In this document: positions 16,195-24,605 of the stretch, piece by piece
Position numbering within the stretch: the first letter of the stretch is position 1
Layout: every line of letters starts with the position of its first letter
Assembly (NCBI RefSeq): GCF_900114135.1
Contig: NZ_FORY01000012.1
Coordinates: 1 to 64,000 of the forward strand
DNA length: 64,000 nt
Direction: 5' to 3'
Source of the DNA: Celeribacter halophilus
Lineage (GTDB): Bacteria; Pseudomonadota; Alphaproteobacteria; Rhodobacterales; Rhodobacteraceae
Position numbers and translations under genes: made by a program
Notes under the pieces: generated by a model
Database searches by the model: none
What the model was told of the DNA's origin: nothing
The model's input: only the letters and a program-made list of their open reading frames with translations

Positions 16195-16581
16195 TTACGC
16201 GCGCCCGATGGATGTGCGCAGGATGTTCATGGAGCTTTTGTAGATGGCGAGGGCCAAGTCATGCTCATGACGCACCTGACTGGACTTCATCATTTCGGTT
16301 TCAAGCGAGACCGTATTCCCGTTTGGCGAGGTCGTGCCGGAGGTCTCGAAAACGCCGTAATCCATAGCGGCATCCTTGGGGGCAAGGATATGTGCGGCCC
16401 GCGTGGCTCGCATTGTGGTGCCGGATGCTTGTTCATAGGTGCGGGCAAAGGGGGCAATATCCTTTGCGCGATATTCCGGCGTATCCGCATTCGCGATGTT
16501 TTTCGCGATCACTTCCTGACGCGTGACGGCATGTCGGGCCATGTCGCCAGCCATTTTGAAGATTTCCAAATTCTCGAACAC
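16195..16581 (-). CDS. flgB: Flagellar proximal rod protein FlgB
   Basis: 128 residues. Start chosen at GTG 16581 (read as MFENLEIFKMAGDMARHA), because AGAGGAGAAG lies just upstream; an ATG at 16608 would add nine residues with no ribosome site and is not family-like. The motif RQEVIAKNIANADTPEYRAKDI and the C-terminal helix are typical. It is the first gene of the leftward rod operon, divergent from fliI. Confidence 0.93.
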   Translation of the reverse strand: MFENLEIFKMAGDMARHAVTRQEVIAKNIANADTPEYRAKDIAPFARTYEQASGTTMRATRAAHILAPKDAAMDYGVFETSGTTSPNGNTVSLETEMMKSSQVRHEHDLALAIYKSSMNILRTSIGRA

Positions 16582-16661
16582 TGAGGCTTCTCCTCTGAGG
16601 TATTTCAACCAAGGCTTAACCCTGATTCCTTTAGAAAGAGTTGTCGAAGCCGGAGGAATTT
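16582..16661. promoter_or_regulatory. Divergent flgB/fliI promoter region
   Basis: An 80-base spacer that must drive both the leftward rod operon and the rightward fliI. It contains TTAACC, a half-site of the kind used by the CtrA response regulator, which controls motility in many alphaproteobacteria; no full TTAA-N7-TTAA site is present. Clear ribosome sites are seen for both genes: AGGAG for flgB and GGAGG for fliI. Confidence 0.5.
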
Positions 16662-17975
16662 ATGAACAGCGTTGGATTTGATCTTCTTTTGTCTGAACTC
16701 GCGGGCGTGAAACCTGTCCAGTTTGTCGGGCGTGTCATAGAGGTGTCGCGCGGGGTTTTGACCGTGTCGGGGCTCAGTGGCATTGCCGCGTTGGGGGACC
16801 TTGTTGAAATTGGTCACGGGGCGGACATTCGCCGCGGCGAAATTCTTCAACTCGATAAGGCAACGGTCACGGTTTTGCCGGACGGCGGGCCGGACGGTTT
16901 GTCTATTGGTGACGCCGTCGCGCATGTGGGCAAGAACCATATCGCACCGGATGACAGCTGGATCGGCCGCGTGATTGATCCTTTCGGACAAGCCCTTGAC
17001 GGAAAACCTGTTTTACAGGGGAGAAAGCCGCGTCCCTTGCGTGGGCAGCCTTTGAACCCGACAGAGCGGCGCGCGCTTGGTGCGCGTCTGGAGAGCGGTT
17101 TGACGGTCTTCAATACGCTCCTCCCGATTGTACGTGGGCAGCGCGTGGGGCTTTTCGCGGGATCTGGTGTTGGGAAATCGACCCTGCTGGCGAAACTGGC
17201 GACAGGGCTTCAGGCCGATGTGGTCGTGATTGCGATGATTGGCGAGCGCGGGCGTGAAGTGCGTGAATTTCTGGATCGGGTGCTGGGGCCGGCTGGTCTT
17301 AAACGCTCTGTCATCGTCGCGGCGACATCGGATCAGTCTCCGATGGTGCGGCGGCGGTGTGCATGGACGGCCATGTCGGTTGCGGAACATTTTCGGGACC
17401 AAGGGAAACAGGTTTTGTTTCTGGCCGATTCGGTGACCCGTTTTGCGGAGGCGCACCGTGAAGTGGCACTGGCAACAGGAGAGTCGAGTTCGCTTCGTGG
17501 TTTTCCGCCCTCAACGGCGCATCTCATCACGACGCTTTGTGAACGGGCCGGTCCGGGGACAGGGGATACGGGAGACATCACGGCTGTGTTTTCGGTTCTT
17601 GTGGCAGGGTCGGATATGGAAGAACCCGTGGCTGATATCCTGCGCGGGGTCCTTGATGGGCACATTGTTCTCGACCGGCAGATCGCAGAGCGCGGGCGTT
17701 TTCCTGCGATTGACTTGTTACGCTCCGTGTCGCGCGCCTTGCCGTATGCGGCGACTGAACAGGAAAACGAGTTGATCTCTCTCGCGCGCCGGTTGTTGGG
17801 CGTTTATGATCGATCCGAAATGATGATTCAGGCCGGTTTGTATTCGGCAGGGGGGGACCCGACGATTGACGAGGCCATTGAAGCCTGGCCGAAACTTGAC
17901 AGCTTCCTTGCGCAGTCGGAGCCGGATGGCATCGAACAGAGTTTCCAGAGGCTGGCCGCGTGTTTCAAGAATTAG
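16662..17975 (+). CDS. fliI: Flagellum-specific export ATPase FliI
   Basis: A 437-residue F1-beta-like ATPase. Walker A GSGVGKST is at about residue 167, followed by IGERGREVREF, Walker B VLFLADSVTRFAEAHRE, and the Arg/glutamate-rich catalytic segment of the family. It energises substrate unloading at the export gate. Start chosen at ATG 16662 with GGAGG at 16652-16656 and a five-base spacer; a TTG at 16641 is in frame but unsupported. It stands alone here, divergent from flgB. Confidence 0.95.
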   Translation: MNSVGFDLLLSELAGVKPVQFVGRVIEVSRGVLTVSGLSGIAALGDLVEIGHGADIRRGEILQLDKATVTVLPDGGPDGLSIGDAVAHVGKNHIAPDDSWIGRVIDPFGQALDGKPVLQGRKPRPLRGQPLNPTERRALGARLESGLTVFNTLLPIVRGQRVGLFAGSGVGKSTLLAKLATGLQADVVVIAMIGERGREVREFLDRVLGPAGLKRSVIVAATSDQSPMVRRRCAWTAMSVAEHFRDQGKQVLFLADSVTRFAEAHREVALATGESSSLRGFPPSTAHLITTLCERAGPGTGDTGDITAVFSVLVAGSDMEEPVADILRGVLDGHIVLDRQIAERGRFPAIDLLRSVSRALPYAATEQENELISLARRLLGVYDRSEMMIQAGLYSAGGDPTIDEAIEAWPKLDSFLAQSEPDGIEQSFQRLAACFKN

Positions 17976-18028
17976 GCCGCATCCCACGCAGTCAAATAGG
18001 GCATCATTGCATGTGCTAAAAATAGAGC

Positions 18029-18050
18029 CGCAGGGGAAGGTGCCCCTGCG
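18029..18050 (-). terminator. Terminator of the hemP unit
   Basis: CGCAGGGG and CCCCTGCG form a perfect 8-bp stem around a six-base loop. On the minus strand it is followed by GCTCTATTTTTAG, so it terminates leftward transcription from hemP. It could also act as a weak stop for fliI read from the other side. Confidence 0.65.
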
Positions 18051-18079
18051 ACACATTCAAGACGCTCGATAAAGACGGT

Positions 18080-18175
18080 TTAACCGCGCATGGGGATAGA
18101 AGAAATAAAACGCAACGCGTTGCGCACTTCCCTGATTGCGGGGTGCACCCGAAGTTTGATCCGCTGTTCGGTCAT
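18080..18175 (-). CDS. 31-aa ORF coupled to hemP, unknown
   Basis: Encodes MTEQRIKLRVHPAIREVRNA and continues LRFISSIPMRG, a short basic, amphipathic peptide. Its ATG overlaps the hemP TGA (ATGA at 18172-18175), an arrangement that normally means coupled translation, and the terminator follows 30 bases after its stop. No family is recognised. It may be a genuine micropeptide of the haem-uptake unit or merely an open frame; the overlap and the terminator position are the only support. Confidence 0.45.
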   Translation of the reverse strand: MTEQRIKLRVHPAIREVRNALRFISSIPMRG

Positions 18176-18333
18176 TTTGTCAGAATAAGTTTGCCTGCGC
18201 GGGTGATGCGCAATGTGTAAATCTGCCCGTCAAGGTTGATGAGGCGGGTGCTGCCTTCGGAAATCAGGCTGCGGGCGTCTACGGGAGGAAGTTGACCTGC
18301 GTCGGCGGTCATCGGAGTTACATGTGCGTTCAT
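18172..18333 (-). CDS. hemP: Hemin uptake protein HemP
   Basis: A 53-residue protein with the family signature VDARSLISEG (residues 18-27) and a C-terminal LDGQIYTLRITRAGKLILTK, which is nearly diagnostic for HemP. HemP/HmuP is a small protein needed for expression or function of haem uptake in alpha- and betaproteobacteria and is usually iron-regulated. No haem receptor or transporter is next to it in this window. It is leftward, begins at ATG 18333, and is followed by an overlapping 31-codon ORF. Confidence 0.9.
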   Translation of the reverse strand: MNAHVTPMTADAGQLPPVDARSLISEGSTRLINLDGQIYTLRITRAGKLILTK

Positions 18334-18698
18334 CTCTGGTGCCTTTGGGCTCTGGTCGGTTTCATCGGTTATATCAATCCGCCTGATGTTTCAGGGCGGC
18401 CCGTGATGGTCACGGCAGTCTTTTTATTCGGCGAGCAGGGCAGGAAATGCCGCTCGCTGTGGTCCCGCTCTGTTCATGGCGACTCGCCGGAACAGCGCGG
18501 TTCTTCCTTTGAATATTAAACCTTAGTTTTTCTGTCAACTTTATATGAAGATATTTTTCCGGCCATATATATGCTTCTCGTGTATCTTTCCGGTGATGTA
18601 GGGGCTTCACAATTTCAACGCCATTGCAAATTGATATTGACGAAAGTGTCATTTCTAATATCTGAAAGCATGAGGACCAAAGGACATGCAGGGCGGTA
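18334..18698. other. Divergent region between hemP and the RND operon
   Basis: 365 bases with no supported gene. It must carry the hemP promoter leftward and the efflux operon promoter rightward. The right half (about 18515-18600) is AT-rich and is a likely promoter or repressor site for the TetR regulator at the end of the efflux operon, although no clear palindrome was found. A nine-codon ORF (18670-18699, MRTKGHAGR) ends TAATG on the start of the first efflux gene. Confidence 0.45.
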
Positions 18699-19754
18699 AT
18701 GGGTATTCGGAAAGCATTAGGGTTGATAGGGATTGCGATGTTGCCGCAGTCAGTATCCGCCGAAACGCCTCTGGCGGTTGAACTGGTCGAAGCGCAGGTG
18801 CAGCCAGTTGTGCAGGAATTGCGGCTCGTGGGGGCGGTCGAGGCGTCTGACAGTTTTCCGGCTTCGTTCCGGCGCGGCGGACAGATTGACCTGATGAATG
18901 CCGAGGTGGGTGCACATTTCAAAGCGGGCGAGGTGATCGCACGGATTGATCCGACCAATATCGAGGCGGAACTGGATGCGGCAAAAGCCAACCTGGATGC
19001 GGCGGAGGCGGCCTTGGTTCAGGCGGATCAGGCACGAACTCGGGCGCAAAACCTTTTGGATCGCGGTGTCGGGACCCAAGCCCAATATGATGAGGCCCAG
19101 CAGGACTATCTGGAGGCAAAGGCGACACGGGATCAAGCCAGCGCCCTTTTGGAAACGGCGCAACAGGCCAAGGACGATACCGTGCTGCGCGCGGATCGCG
19201 ATGTGACGGTGACTGAACGTTTCGTCGATTTGGGAGAGGTCGTGTCGGCAGGTATGGCGGTGGTGCAGCTTGCACCGGAAGACAAGCTCCAAGCCGTGTT
19301 CCTTGCGCCGGATGCTGCGGGTCTGTCAAAGATACGGGGCCGAGAGGTGGAACTGGACCCGACTGGGCCACTGTCGGCCTTCGCTGCCACAGTGACGGAG
19401 GTTCTGCCGGTGCTGACAGAGACGGGTACAGTTGAAATCCACGCGGATATTCCGGCAGAACAGGTGGGCACAATTCCCATCGGCACATCGATTACCGGAC
19501 GGGCGACGATCATGACGGAGGAGCGGATCATCCTGCCTTGGACGGCTTTGAGCGCAAAGTCCGACGGGCCTGCCGTATGGGTGGTTGATCCGGACAGCGC
19601 GACGGTCTCCCTGCGGCCCGTGGAAATTGCGGGCTATGGTGATGATCATATCGAAGTGTCGGAGGGGCTGTCAGAGGGCGAAACTGTCGTGGGTGCGGGT
19701 TCGCATCTTCTCTATGACGGGCGTGCGGTTCAGGCTGTCGAGGTGGCACAATGA
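18699..19754 (+). CDS. RND efflux periplasmic adaptor subunit, first
   Basis: 351 residues with an N-terminal signal (ending near SVSAETPL) and the membrane-fusion-protein layout: a lipoyl half (GAHFKAGEVIARIDPTNIEA), a helical hairpin (about 88-155), the second lipoyl half and a beta-barrel region. Adaptors of this family bridge the inner-membrane pump to an outer-membrane channel. It overlaps the second adaptor by four bases (ATGA). Two adaptors encoded for one pump is unusual; they may form a mixed hexamer. Confidence 0.88.
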   Translation: MGIRKALGLIGIAMLPQSVSAETPLAVELVEAQVQPVVQELRLVGAVEASDSFPASFRRGGQIDLMNAEVGAHFKAGEVIARIDPTNIEAELDAAKANLDAAEAALVQADQARTRAQNLLDRGVGTQAQYDEAQQDYLEAKATRDQASALLETAQQAKDDTVLRADRDVTVTERFVDLGEVVSAGMAVVQLAPEDKLQAVFLAPDAAGLSKIRGREVELDPTGPLSAFAATVTEVLPVLTETGTVEIHADIPAEQVGTIPIGTSITGRATIMTEERIILPWTALSAKSDGPAVWVVDPDSATVSLRPVEIAGYGDDHIEVSEGLSEGETVVGAGSHLLYDGRAVQAVEVAQ

Positions 19755-20833
19755 CGTGGTTTGCATCTATGATCATGGGCATTGCCCTCTGTCTCGCAGC
19801 ACCTATGTGGGCAGCTGACGACGCGACCACTCCGGCCTTGGACGTTCTGCGTCCTGTCGTGAGCGAATTCCTGTCCGCCGATCCGGCCGTCCAGCGGCAG
19901 TTTTCCGGCGTGATCCGCGGAGAAGATGTGGCTGGGCTCGCATTCCAAACCAGCGGACGTCTTGCGACAATGGATGTCGAAGCCGGTGACAAGGTCGCCG
20001 CCGGACAGGTTCTCGCAACCCTTGACCAGATCACGCTCGCGCAGGATGTGGCTGTGGCCGAGGCGGCACTGTCTGCGGCACAGGCGCAGGCGGACTTTGC
20101 GCAGTCGCAATATGATCGGGTTGCGGTGCTTTTGTCCCGCAATGTGGCGACCACGGCCCAGATCGAAGCGGCGCGTGCGGCTCGTGATGCGGCTGTGGCA
20201 AATGCAGACAGCGCACGCGCGGATTTGATGCAAGCAAAAGAGGCTGAGGGCTATGGCAAGTTGACTGCGCCGAGGGATGGAATTGTGCTGAGTACGAATG
20301 TTGAACCCGGCACGATGGTCAGTCCGGGTGTCAGCGTGATGGAACTTGCCGATCCTTTGGGGCGCGAGGCGATCATTGATGTGGCGGAAAGTTTTGCCAC
20401 GGTCATTCCCGAACATGCCCGTTTCACTGTTCATCATCGCGCCGAAGGCGTTGCTCCGGTTGAAGCCGAACTGAGTGTGGTGGAGCCGGTCTCCGAGACC
20501 AGCCTTGAAACCCGTCGGTTGCGTCTGACCCTGATTGATCCGCCGGAGGACTACCGCATCGGAACGCTGATTACGGCGAGTTACAACAGTGATACGGCTC
20601 CTGTGATGACCCTGCCGCAAAGCGCGATTGCGGGCACGGATGAGGCCCCCGGTGTCTGGCGGGTGGAGACTGACGGGGGGGCGCGTGTCGCGCATTTTGT
20701 GCCCGTTGAGATTGGTGCGGAAATCGGGGATCGCGTTGTGGTGTCCGGTGGTATCAAAGAGGGCGATGAAATCATCACTCACGGGGTTCATCGTTTGGAA
20801 GACGGCCAACAGGTCGGGGAGCGTTTGCCATGA
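19751..20833 (+). CDS. RND efflux periplasmic adaptor subunit, second
   Basis: 360 residues: a signal peptide to about residue 20 (MWAADD), a lipoyl motif (MDVEAGDKVAAGQVLATLDQI), a hairpin of about 60 residues and C-terminal beta domains ending in ITHGVHRLEDGQQVGERLP. It is clearly homologous in layout to the preceding adaptor but divergent in sequence. It overlaps both the upstream gene and the pump gene by four bases, so the three are co-translated. Confidence 0.88.
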   Translation: MTWFASMIMGIALCLAAPMWAADDATTPALDVLRPVVSEFLSADPAVQRQFSGVIRGEDVAGLAFQTSGRLATMDVEAGDKVAAGQVLATLDQITLAQDVAVAEAALSAAQAQADFAQSQYDRVAVLLSRNVATTAQIEAARAARDAAVANADSARADLMQAKEAEGYGKLTAPRDGIVLSTNVEPGTMVSPGVSVMELADPLGREAIIDVAESFATVIPEHARFTVHHRAEGVAPVEAELSVVEPVSETSLETRRLRLTLIDPPEDYRIGTLITASYNSDTAPVMTLPQSAIAGTDEAPGVWRVETDGGARVAHFVPVEIGAEIGDRVVVSGGIKEGDEIITHGVHRLEDGQQVGERLP

Positions 20834-23800
20834 AGGGTTTCAACCTGTCCGATTGGGCCTTGGGGCACCGCTCCTTTATGTGGTTTTTGATGATCGTCGC
20901 CGTTATTGCTGGCGCGTTCAGCTACATGCGGCTGGGGCGTGAAGAAGACCCTGCCTTTACCATCCGCACCATGGTCGTATCGGCCAGCCTTCCCGGCGCG
21001 ACGGCAGAGGAGACCGTGACACAGGTCACCGACCGGATCGAACGCAAGTTGCAGGAACTCGCGACACTTGATGGCACCCGTTCCGTGACCTATCCGGGGA
21101 TTGCGCTGGTCTATGTCGATCTGCGTGACGATGTGCCCGCCAGCGAGGTGACGCCATCATGGACCCGCGTGCGCCAGATGATGTCGGATATTCAAAGCGA
21201 GTTCCCCTCCGAGTTTCAGGGATTTTCCTTTGATGACGATTTTGGTGATGTGTTCGGGACGGTTTACGCCTTCACCTCCGACGGTTTCCGTCCCGAAGAG
21301 GTCAAAGACTATGTCGAGGACATTCGCGATGTCGTGCAGGGGCTGGACGATGCAGGCAAGGTCGAGCTTTTCGGCACGCGCGATCAGGTCGTCCACCTTG
21401 AATTTTCCGCGCGTCGACTGGCGGCTTTCGGGCTGGATGCGCAGACGGTTCTGTCCTCGCTTTCCGCGCAAAATGCGATTGTGCCCTCGGGGATGATTTC
21501 GACCGAGGATGAAAACATTCTCCTGCGTGTTACTGGGCAGTTCGATACGGTCGAGGCCTTGGCTCAGGCACCATTGCGTTCCGGCGATATCTTTTTCACG
21601 CTGTCCGATGTCGGGGAGATCACGGAGGGCTATGACGATCCGCCCAGTGAGCTTTTCCGTTACAACGGTGAACCGGCCATCGGTCTGAAAATCGGGATGC
21701 TGGACGGGGGGAATATCCTTGATTTCGGCAAGGCGTTGGACGAGGTGATGCAGGAACAGGCGGCGCTTTTGCCGCTGGGGATCGACATGCATCATGTGGC
21801 CGACCAGCCGACAGTGGTGGACCATTCCGTCGGCCATTTCGTGCAAGCCCTGATCGAGGCGGTGGTGATTGTGCTTGGCGTGAGCTTTGTCTCCTTGGGG
21901 ATGCGCGCGGGTTTTGTTGTCAGCCTGACCATCCCGCTCGTTCTGGCCCTGACCTTTGTGTTCATGGAGGTTCTCGGGATTACGCTTCAACGGATTTCTC
22001 TGGGCGCGTTGATCATTGCGCTGGGGCTTTTGGTGGATGATGCGATGATCGCGATTGAAACCATGATCTCGCGGCTGGAACTGGGCGAGGGACGGCGGAA
22101 GGCGGCCTCCTATGCCTGGACGTCGATTGCGTGGCCGATGTTGACGGGGACGCTGATCACCACGGCGGGCTTTATCCCTATCGGGTTGAACAATTCGAAT
22201 GCGGGTGAATACACGCGCACGCTGTTTTATGTGATCGCCATTTCTCTCGTGCTGAGCTGGATTGTCGCGGTGCTCTTTGCGCCGGTGCTGGGCGCGACCT
22301 TCCTGCCGAAAAAGTGGAAGCACGCACATGGCGAGCCGGGGTGGCTGCGTCGGCGTTTTCATGTGATGTTGCGTCTGGCCATGCGGTTCAAGGTTGTCAC
22401 CGTGCTCCTGACATTTCTGGTCTTTGGCCTGTCGGTCGCTGGTATGACCAAGGTGGAGCAACAGTTCTTTCCCAATTCCGACCGGCCCGAAGTGTTGGTC
22501 GATGTCACCCTGCGCCAGAACGCCAGCATCTATGCGACCGATAGCACGATTGCCGAGTTTGAAAGCTGGCTGAAAGAGCAGGACGAGGCGGACTATTGGA
22601 CCACATTCATCGGCAGGGGAGCGCCGCGGGTGATCCTGACGCTTGAGGCGCTTACGCCGGGGCCGAATATCGGACAGCTTTTGATCATGACACCGGATCT
22701 CGATGCGCGGGACCGTTTGATCGAGAAGGTGCGCAGCTATTCCGAAAAATTGCCCGGTGTCGAGTTCTACCCGAAAACATTCGAACTTGGCCCGCCCGTT
22801 GGCAAACCTGTGCAATACCGTGTCTCCGGTCCGGACTATGCCGAGCTTCGCGATCATGCGCGGGCGTTTGCGGCGGTGATTGCACAAGACGAACGGCTTA
22901 CCTCTATGGCGCTCGACTGGAACGAGCCAAGTCGCGTGGTTCGGGTCGATCTCGATCAGGCCCGTTTGCGCCAGTTGGGATTGACGCAATCCGATGTGGC
23001 GGGGGTGCTGTCTTCTTTGTTCGAAGGTTCGACCGTGACGCAAATCCGTCAGGACCGTGATCTGATCGACGTGGCCATTCGCGGGGCAGAGGACGACCGC
23101 AAAACGCTTGCAGCGCTCGAAAACCTGCAATTTGCCAATACCCAAGGCGTTGCCATTCCCTTGTCCTCCATCGCGACTCTGGATTGGGTGACGGAACAGC
23201 CGCTTATCCGTCAGGAAGACCGCGAACCGGTGATTACGGTGAAGGCTGCGATTGCCAATGATGATCTGCCTGCCACCATTGTCGATGATCTTGCCCCGCG
23301 TGTTGCGGCCTTTGCGGCAGATCTGCCGCGTGGTTACACTGTCGAGGTGGGCGGCACGGTGGAAAGCAGCGCCGAGAGCCAAGCGCCGATTATGGCGGTC
23401 ATGCCGGTTATGGTTTTGATCATCCTGACGCTTGCGATGGTTCAGGTGCAGAGTTTCCGGCTGATGTTTGTGGTGATGGCCGTGGCTCCCTTGGGGTTGA
23501 TCGGGGTCGTGGCCTCGCTTCTGGCCGCCAGTGCGCCGATGGGATTTGTGGCACTCTTGGGGGTGCTGGCTCTGGTCGGTATCCTGATCCGCAACTCGAT
23601 TATCCTCATACAAGCCATCGAAGATTTGCGCCGTGAGGGGAAATCGCGCTGGGCGGCGGTATTCGAGGCGTCCGACAGTCGTGCACGCCCGATCCTTTTG
23701 ACCGCCGCAGCTGCGTCCTTGGCCCTTATCCCGATTTCGCGTCAGGTGTTCTGGGGGCCGATGGCCTATGCCATGATGGGTGGAATTATCGCAGGGACGT

Positions 23801-23877
23801 TGATCACCCTGCTCTTTGCGCCCGCACTCTATTGCATCGTGTTCGGGGTGAAGCCCGAGCCGGAGGCGAAAGGGTGA
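20830..23877 (+). CDS. RND multidrug-type efflux transporter
   Basis: A 1015-residue inner-membrane pump of the AcrB/HAE1 superfamily. An N-terminal helix is followed by a large periplasmic domain, a bundle of helices, a second periplasmic domain (about residues 550-850) and another bundle. Transmembrane helix 4 carries the proton-relay pair in ALGLLVDDAMIAIE (two Asp near residue 405). It exports substrates to the periplasm or, with an outer-membrane channel, outside the cell. No TolC-like gene is adjacent. The substrate cannot be told from sequence. Confidence 0.93.
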   Translation: MKGFNLSDWALGHRSFMWFLMIVAVIAGAFSYMRLGREEDPAFTIRTMVVSASLPGATAEETVTQVTDRIERKLQELATLDGTRSVTYPGIALVYVDLRDDVPASEVTPSWTRVRQMMSDIQSEFPSEFQGFSFDDDFGDVFGTVYAFTSDGFRPEEVKDYVEDIRDVVQGLDDAGKVELFGTRDQVVHLEFSARRLAAFGLDAQTVLSSLSAQNAIVPSGMISTEDENILLRVTGQFDTVEALAQAPLRSGDIFFTLSDVGEITEGYDDPPSELFRYNGEPAIGLKIGMLDGGNILDFGKALDEVMQEQAALLPLGIDMHHVADQPTVVDHSVGHFVQALIEAVVIVLGVSFVSLGMRAGFVVSLTIPLVLALTFVFMEVLGITLQRISLGALIIALGLLVDDAMIAIETMISRLELGEGRRKAASYAWTSIAWPMLTGTLITTAGFIPIGLNNSNAGEYTRTLFYVIAISLVLSWIVAVLFAPVLGATFLPKKWKHAHGEPGWLRRRFHVMLRLAMRFKVVTVLLTFLVFGLSVAGMTKVEQQFFPNSDRPEVLVDVTLRQNASIYATDSTIAEFESWLKEQDEADYWTTFIGRGAPRVILTLEALTPGPNIGQLLIMTPDLDARDRLIEKVRSYSEKLPGVEFYPKTFELGPPVGKPVQYRVSGPDYAELRDHARAFAAVIAQDERLTSMALDWNEPSRVVRVDLDQARLRQLGLTQSDVAGVLSSLFEGSTVTQIRQDRDLIDVAIRGAEDDRKTLAALENLQFANTQGVAIPLSSIATLDWVTEQPLIRQEDREPVITVKAAIANDDLPATIVDDLAPRVAAFAADLPRGYTVEVGGTVESSAESQAPIMAVMPVMVLIILTLAMVQVQSFRLMFVVMAVAPLGLIGVVASLLAASAPMGFVALLGVLALVGILIRNSIILIQAIEDLRREGKSRWAAVFEASDSRARPILLTAAAASLALIPISRQVFWGPMAYAMMGGIIAGTLITLLFAPALYCIVFGVKPEPEAKG

Positions 23878-24584
23878 GTGGCATGTCTGAGTCGCTGGAT
23901 GATGTGCTGGATCACCGGACCCGTGTCGGTCAGGCGCGGCGTCAAAAGATGCTGGATCGATTGATCGAAGCATCCATTATGGTGTTTGCGGAACGGGGGT
24001 TGAACGGGACCGTCATTGACCATGTGGTGCGCTGTGCTGGCGTGTCGCGCGGCACATTCTACAACTATTTTGATACGATTGAGGATGCACTGGAGACCGC
24101 GCGGATCGCGCTCGGACGTGAGGTGGTCCTGCTGGTCAACGATACGGTCGATGCAGAGCTTCCGCCCGCGAAACGCGTGGCGCTTTCATTGCATGTGTTT
24201 ATAGAACTGGCCCGCCAGCACAGTCTGCTGCTGGAGTTCTCAGCCCGTCTGGGTAGGCACAGTTTCAGTTTCGGTTCTGTCCTTTGTCAGGTGGAGCCGG
24301 GGTTCCACGCCGACGGGGTCCAGTCCGGTGCGTTTCGTGATGTGCCGGAAGAATTGATTCTGGACATGCTGGAGGTTGGCACGATTGCTATTCTGGGGCG
24401 TGTCATGGCGGGTGAGGAGGTTGATGTAGAGGCGTTTGTGGCCGCGATGCTCCGCGTTTACGGCCTTGGTTTCGAAGAGTCGGTTGAGGCCGCCATGCGC
24501 CCCGATCCACTGGTGCTGCCCTCCATCCCTGACGATAGCCTTCTGGCGCGGGGGAGTGTGGCTTGGGCAAAGTCCCACCCCTAG
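23874..24584 (+). CDS. TetR-family regulator of the efflux operon
   Basis: A 236-residue protein with a TetR N-terminal helix-turn-helix (RLIEASIMVFAERGLNGTVIDHVVRCAGVSRGTFYNYFDTIEDAL, about residues 25-70). The rest is a helical ligand-binding domain. Start chosen at GTG 23874, which overlaps the pump stop (GTGA) and has GGAGG seven bases upstream; ATG 23883 is the alternative. Placement as the last gene of the efflux operon suggests autoregulation of that operon. Confidence 0.88.
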   Translation: MSGMSESLDDVLDHRTRVGQARRQKMLDRLIEASIMVFAERGLNGTVIDHVVRCAGVSRGTFYNYFDTIEDALETARIALGREVVLLVNDTVDAELPPAKRVALSLHVFIELARQHSLLLEFSARLGRHSFSFGSVLCQVEPGFHADGVQSGAFRDVPEELILDMLEVGTIAILGRVMAGEEVDVEAFVAAMLRVYGLGFEESVEAAMRPDPLVLPSIPDDSLLARGSVAWAKSHP

Positions 24585-24605
24585 CACGGCTTGCGGACTT
24601 TGGTC

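Noticed and set aside
18410-18991. A 193-codon leftward frame across the hemP/efflux intergenic region
   Set aside because: It runs antisense into the first adaptor gene and has low-complexity Ser/Arg-rich sequence with no start signal.
21157-23973. A 938-codon open frame antisense to the RND pump gene
   Set aside because: It is a mirror of the real gene's GC-biased third positions, with His/Arg/Gln-rich low-information sequence and no domain. Long antisense frames are common in this codon style.
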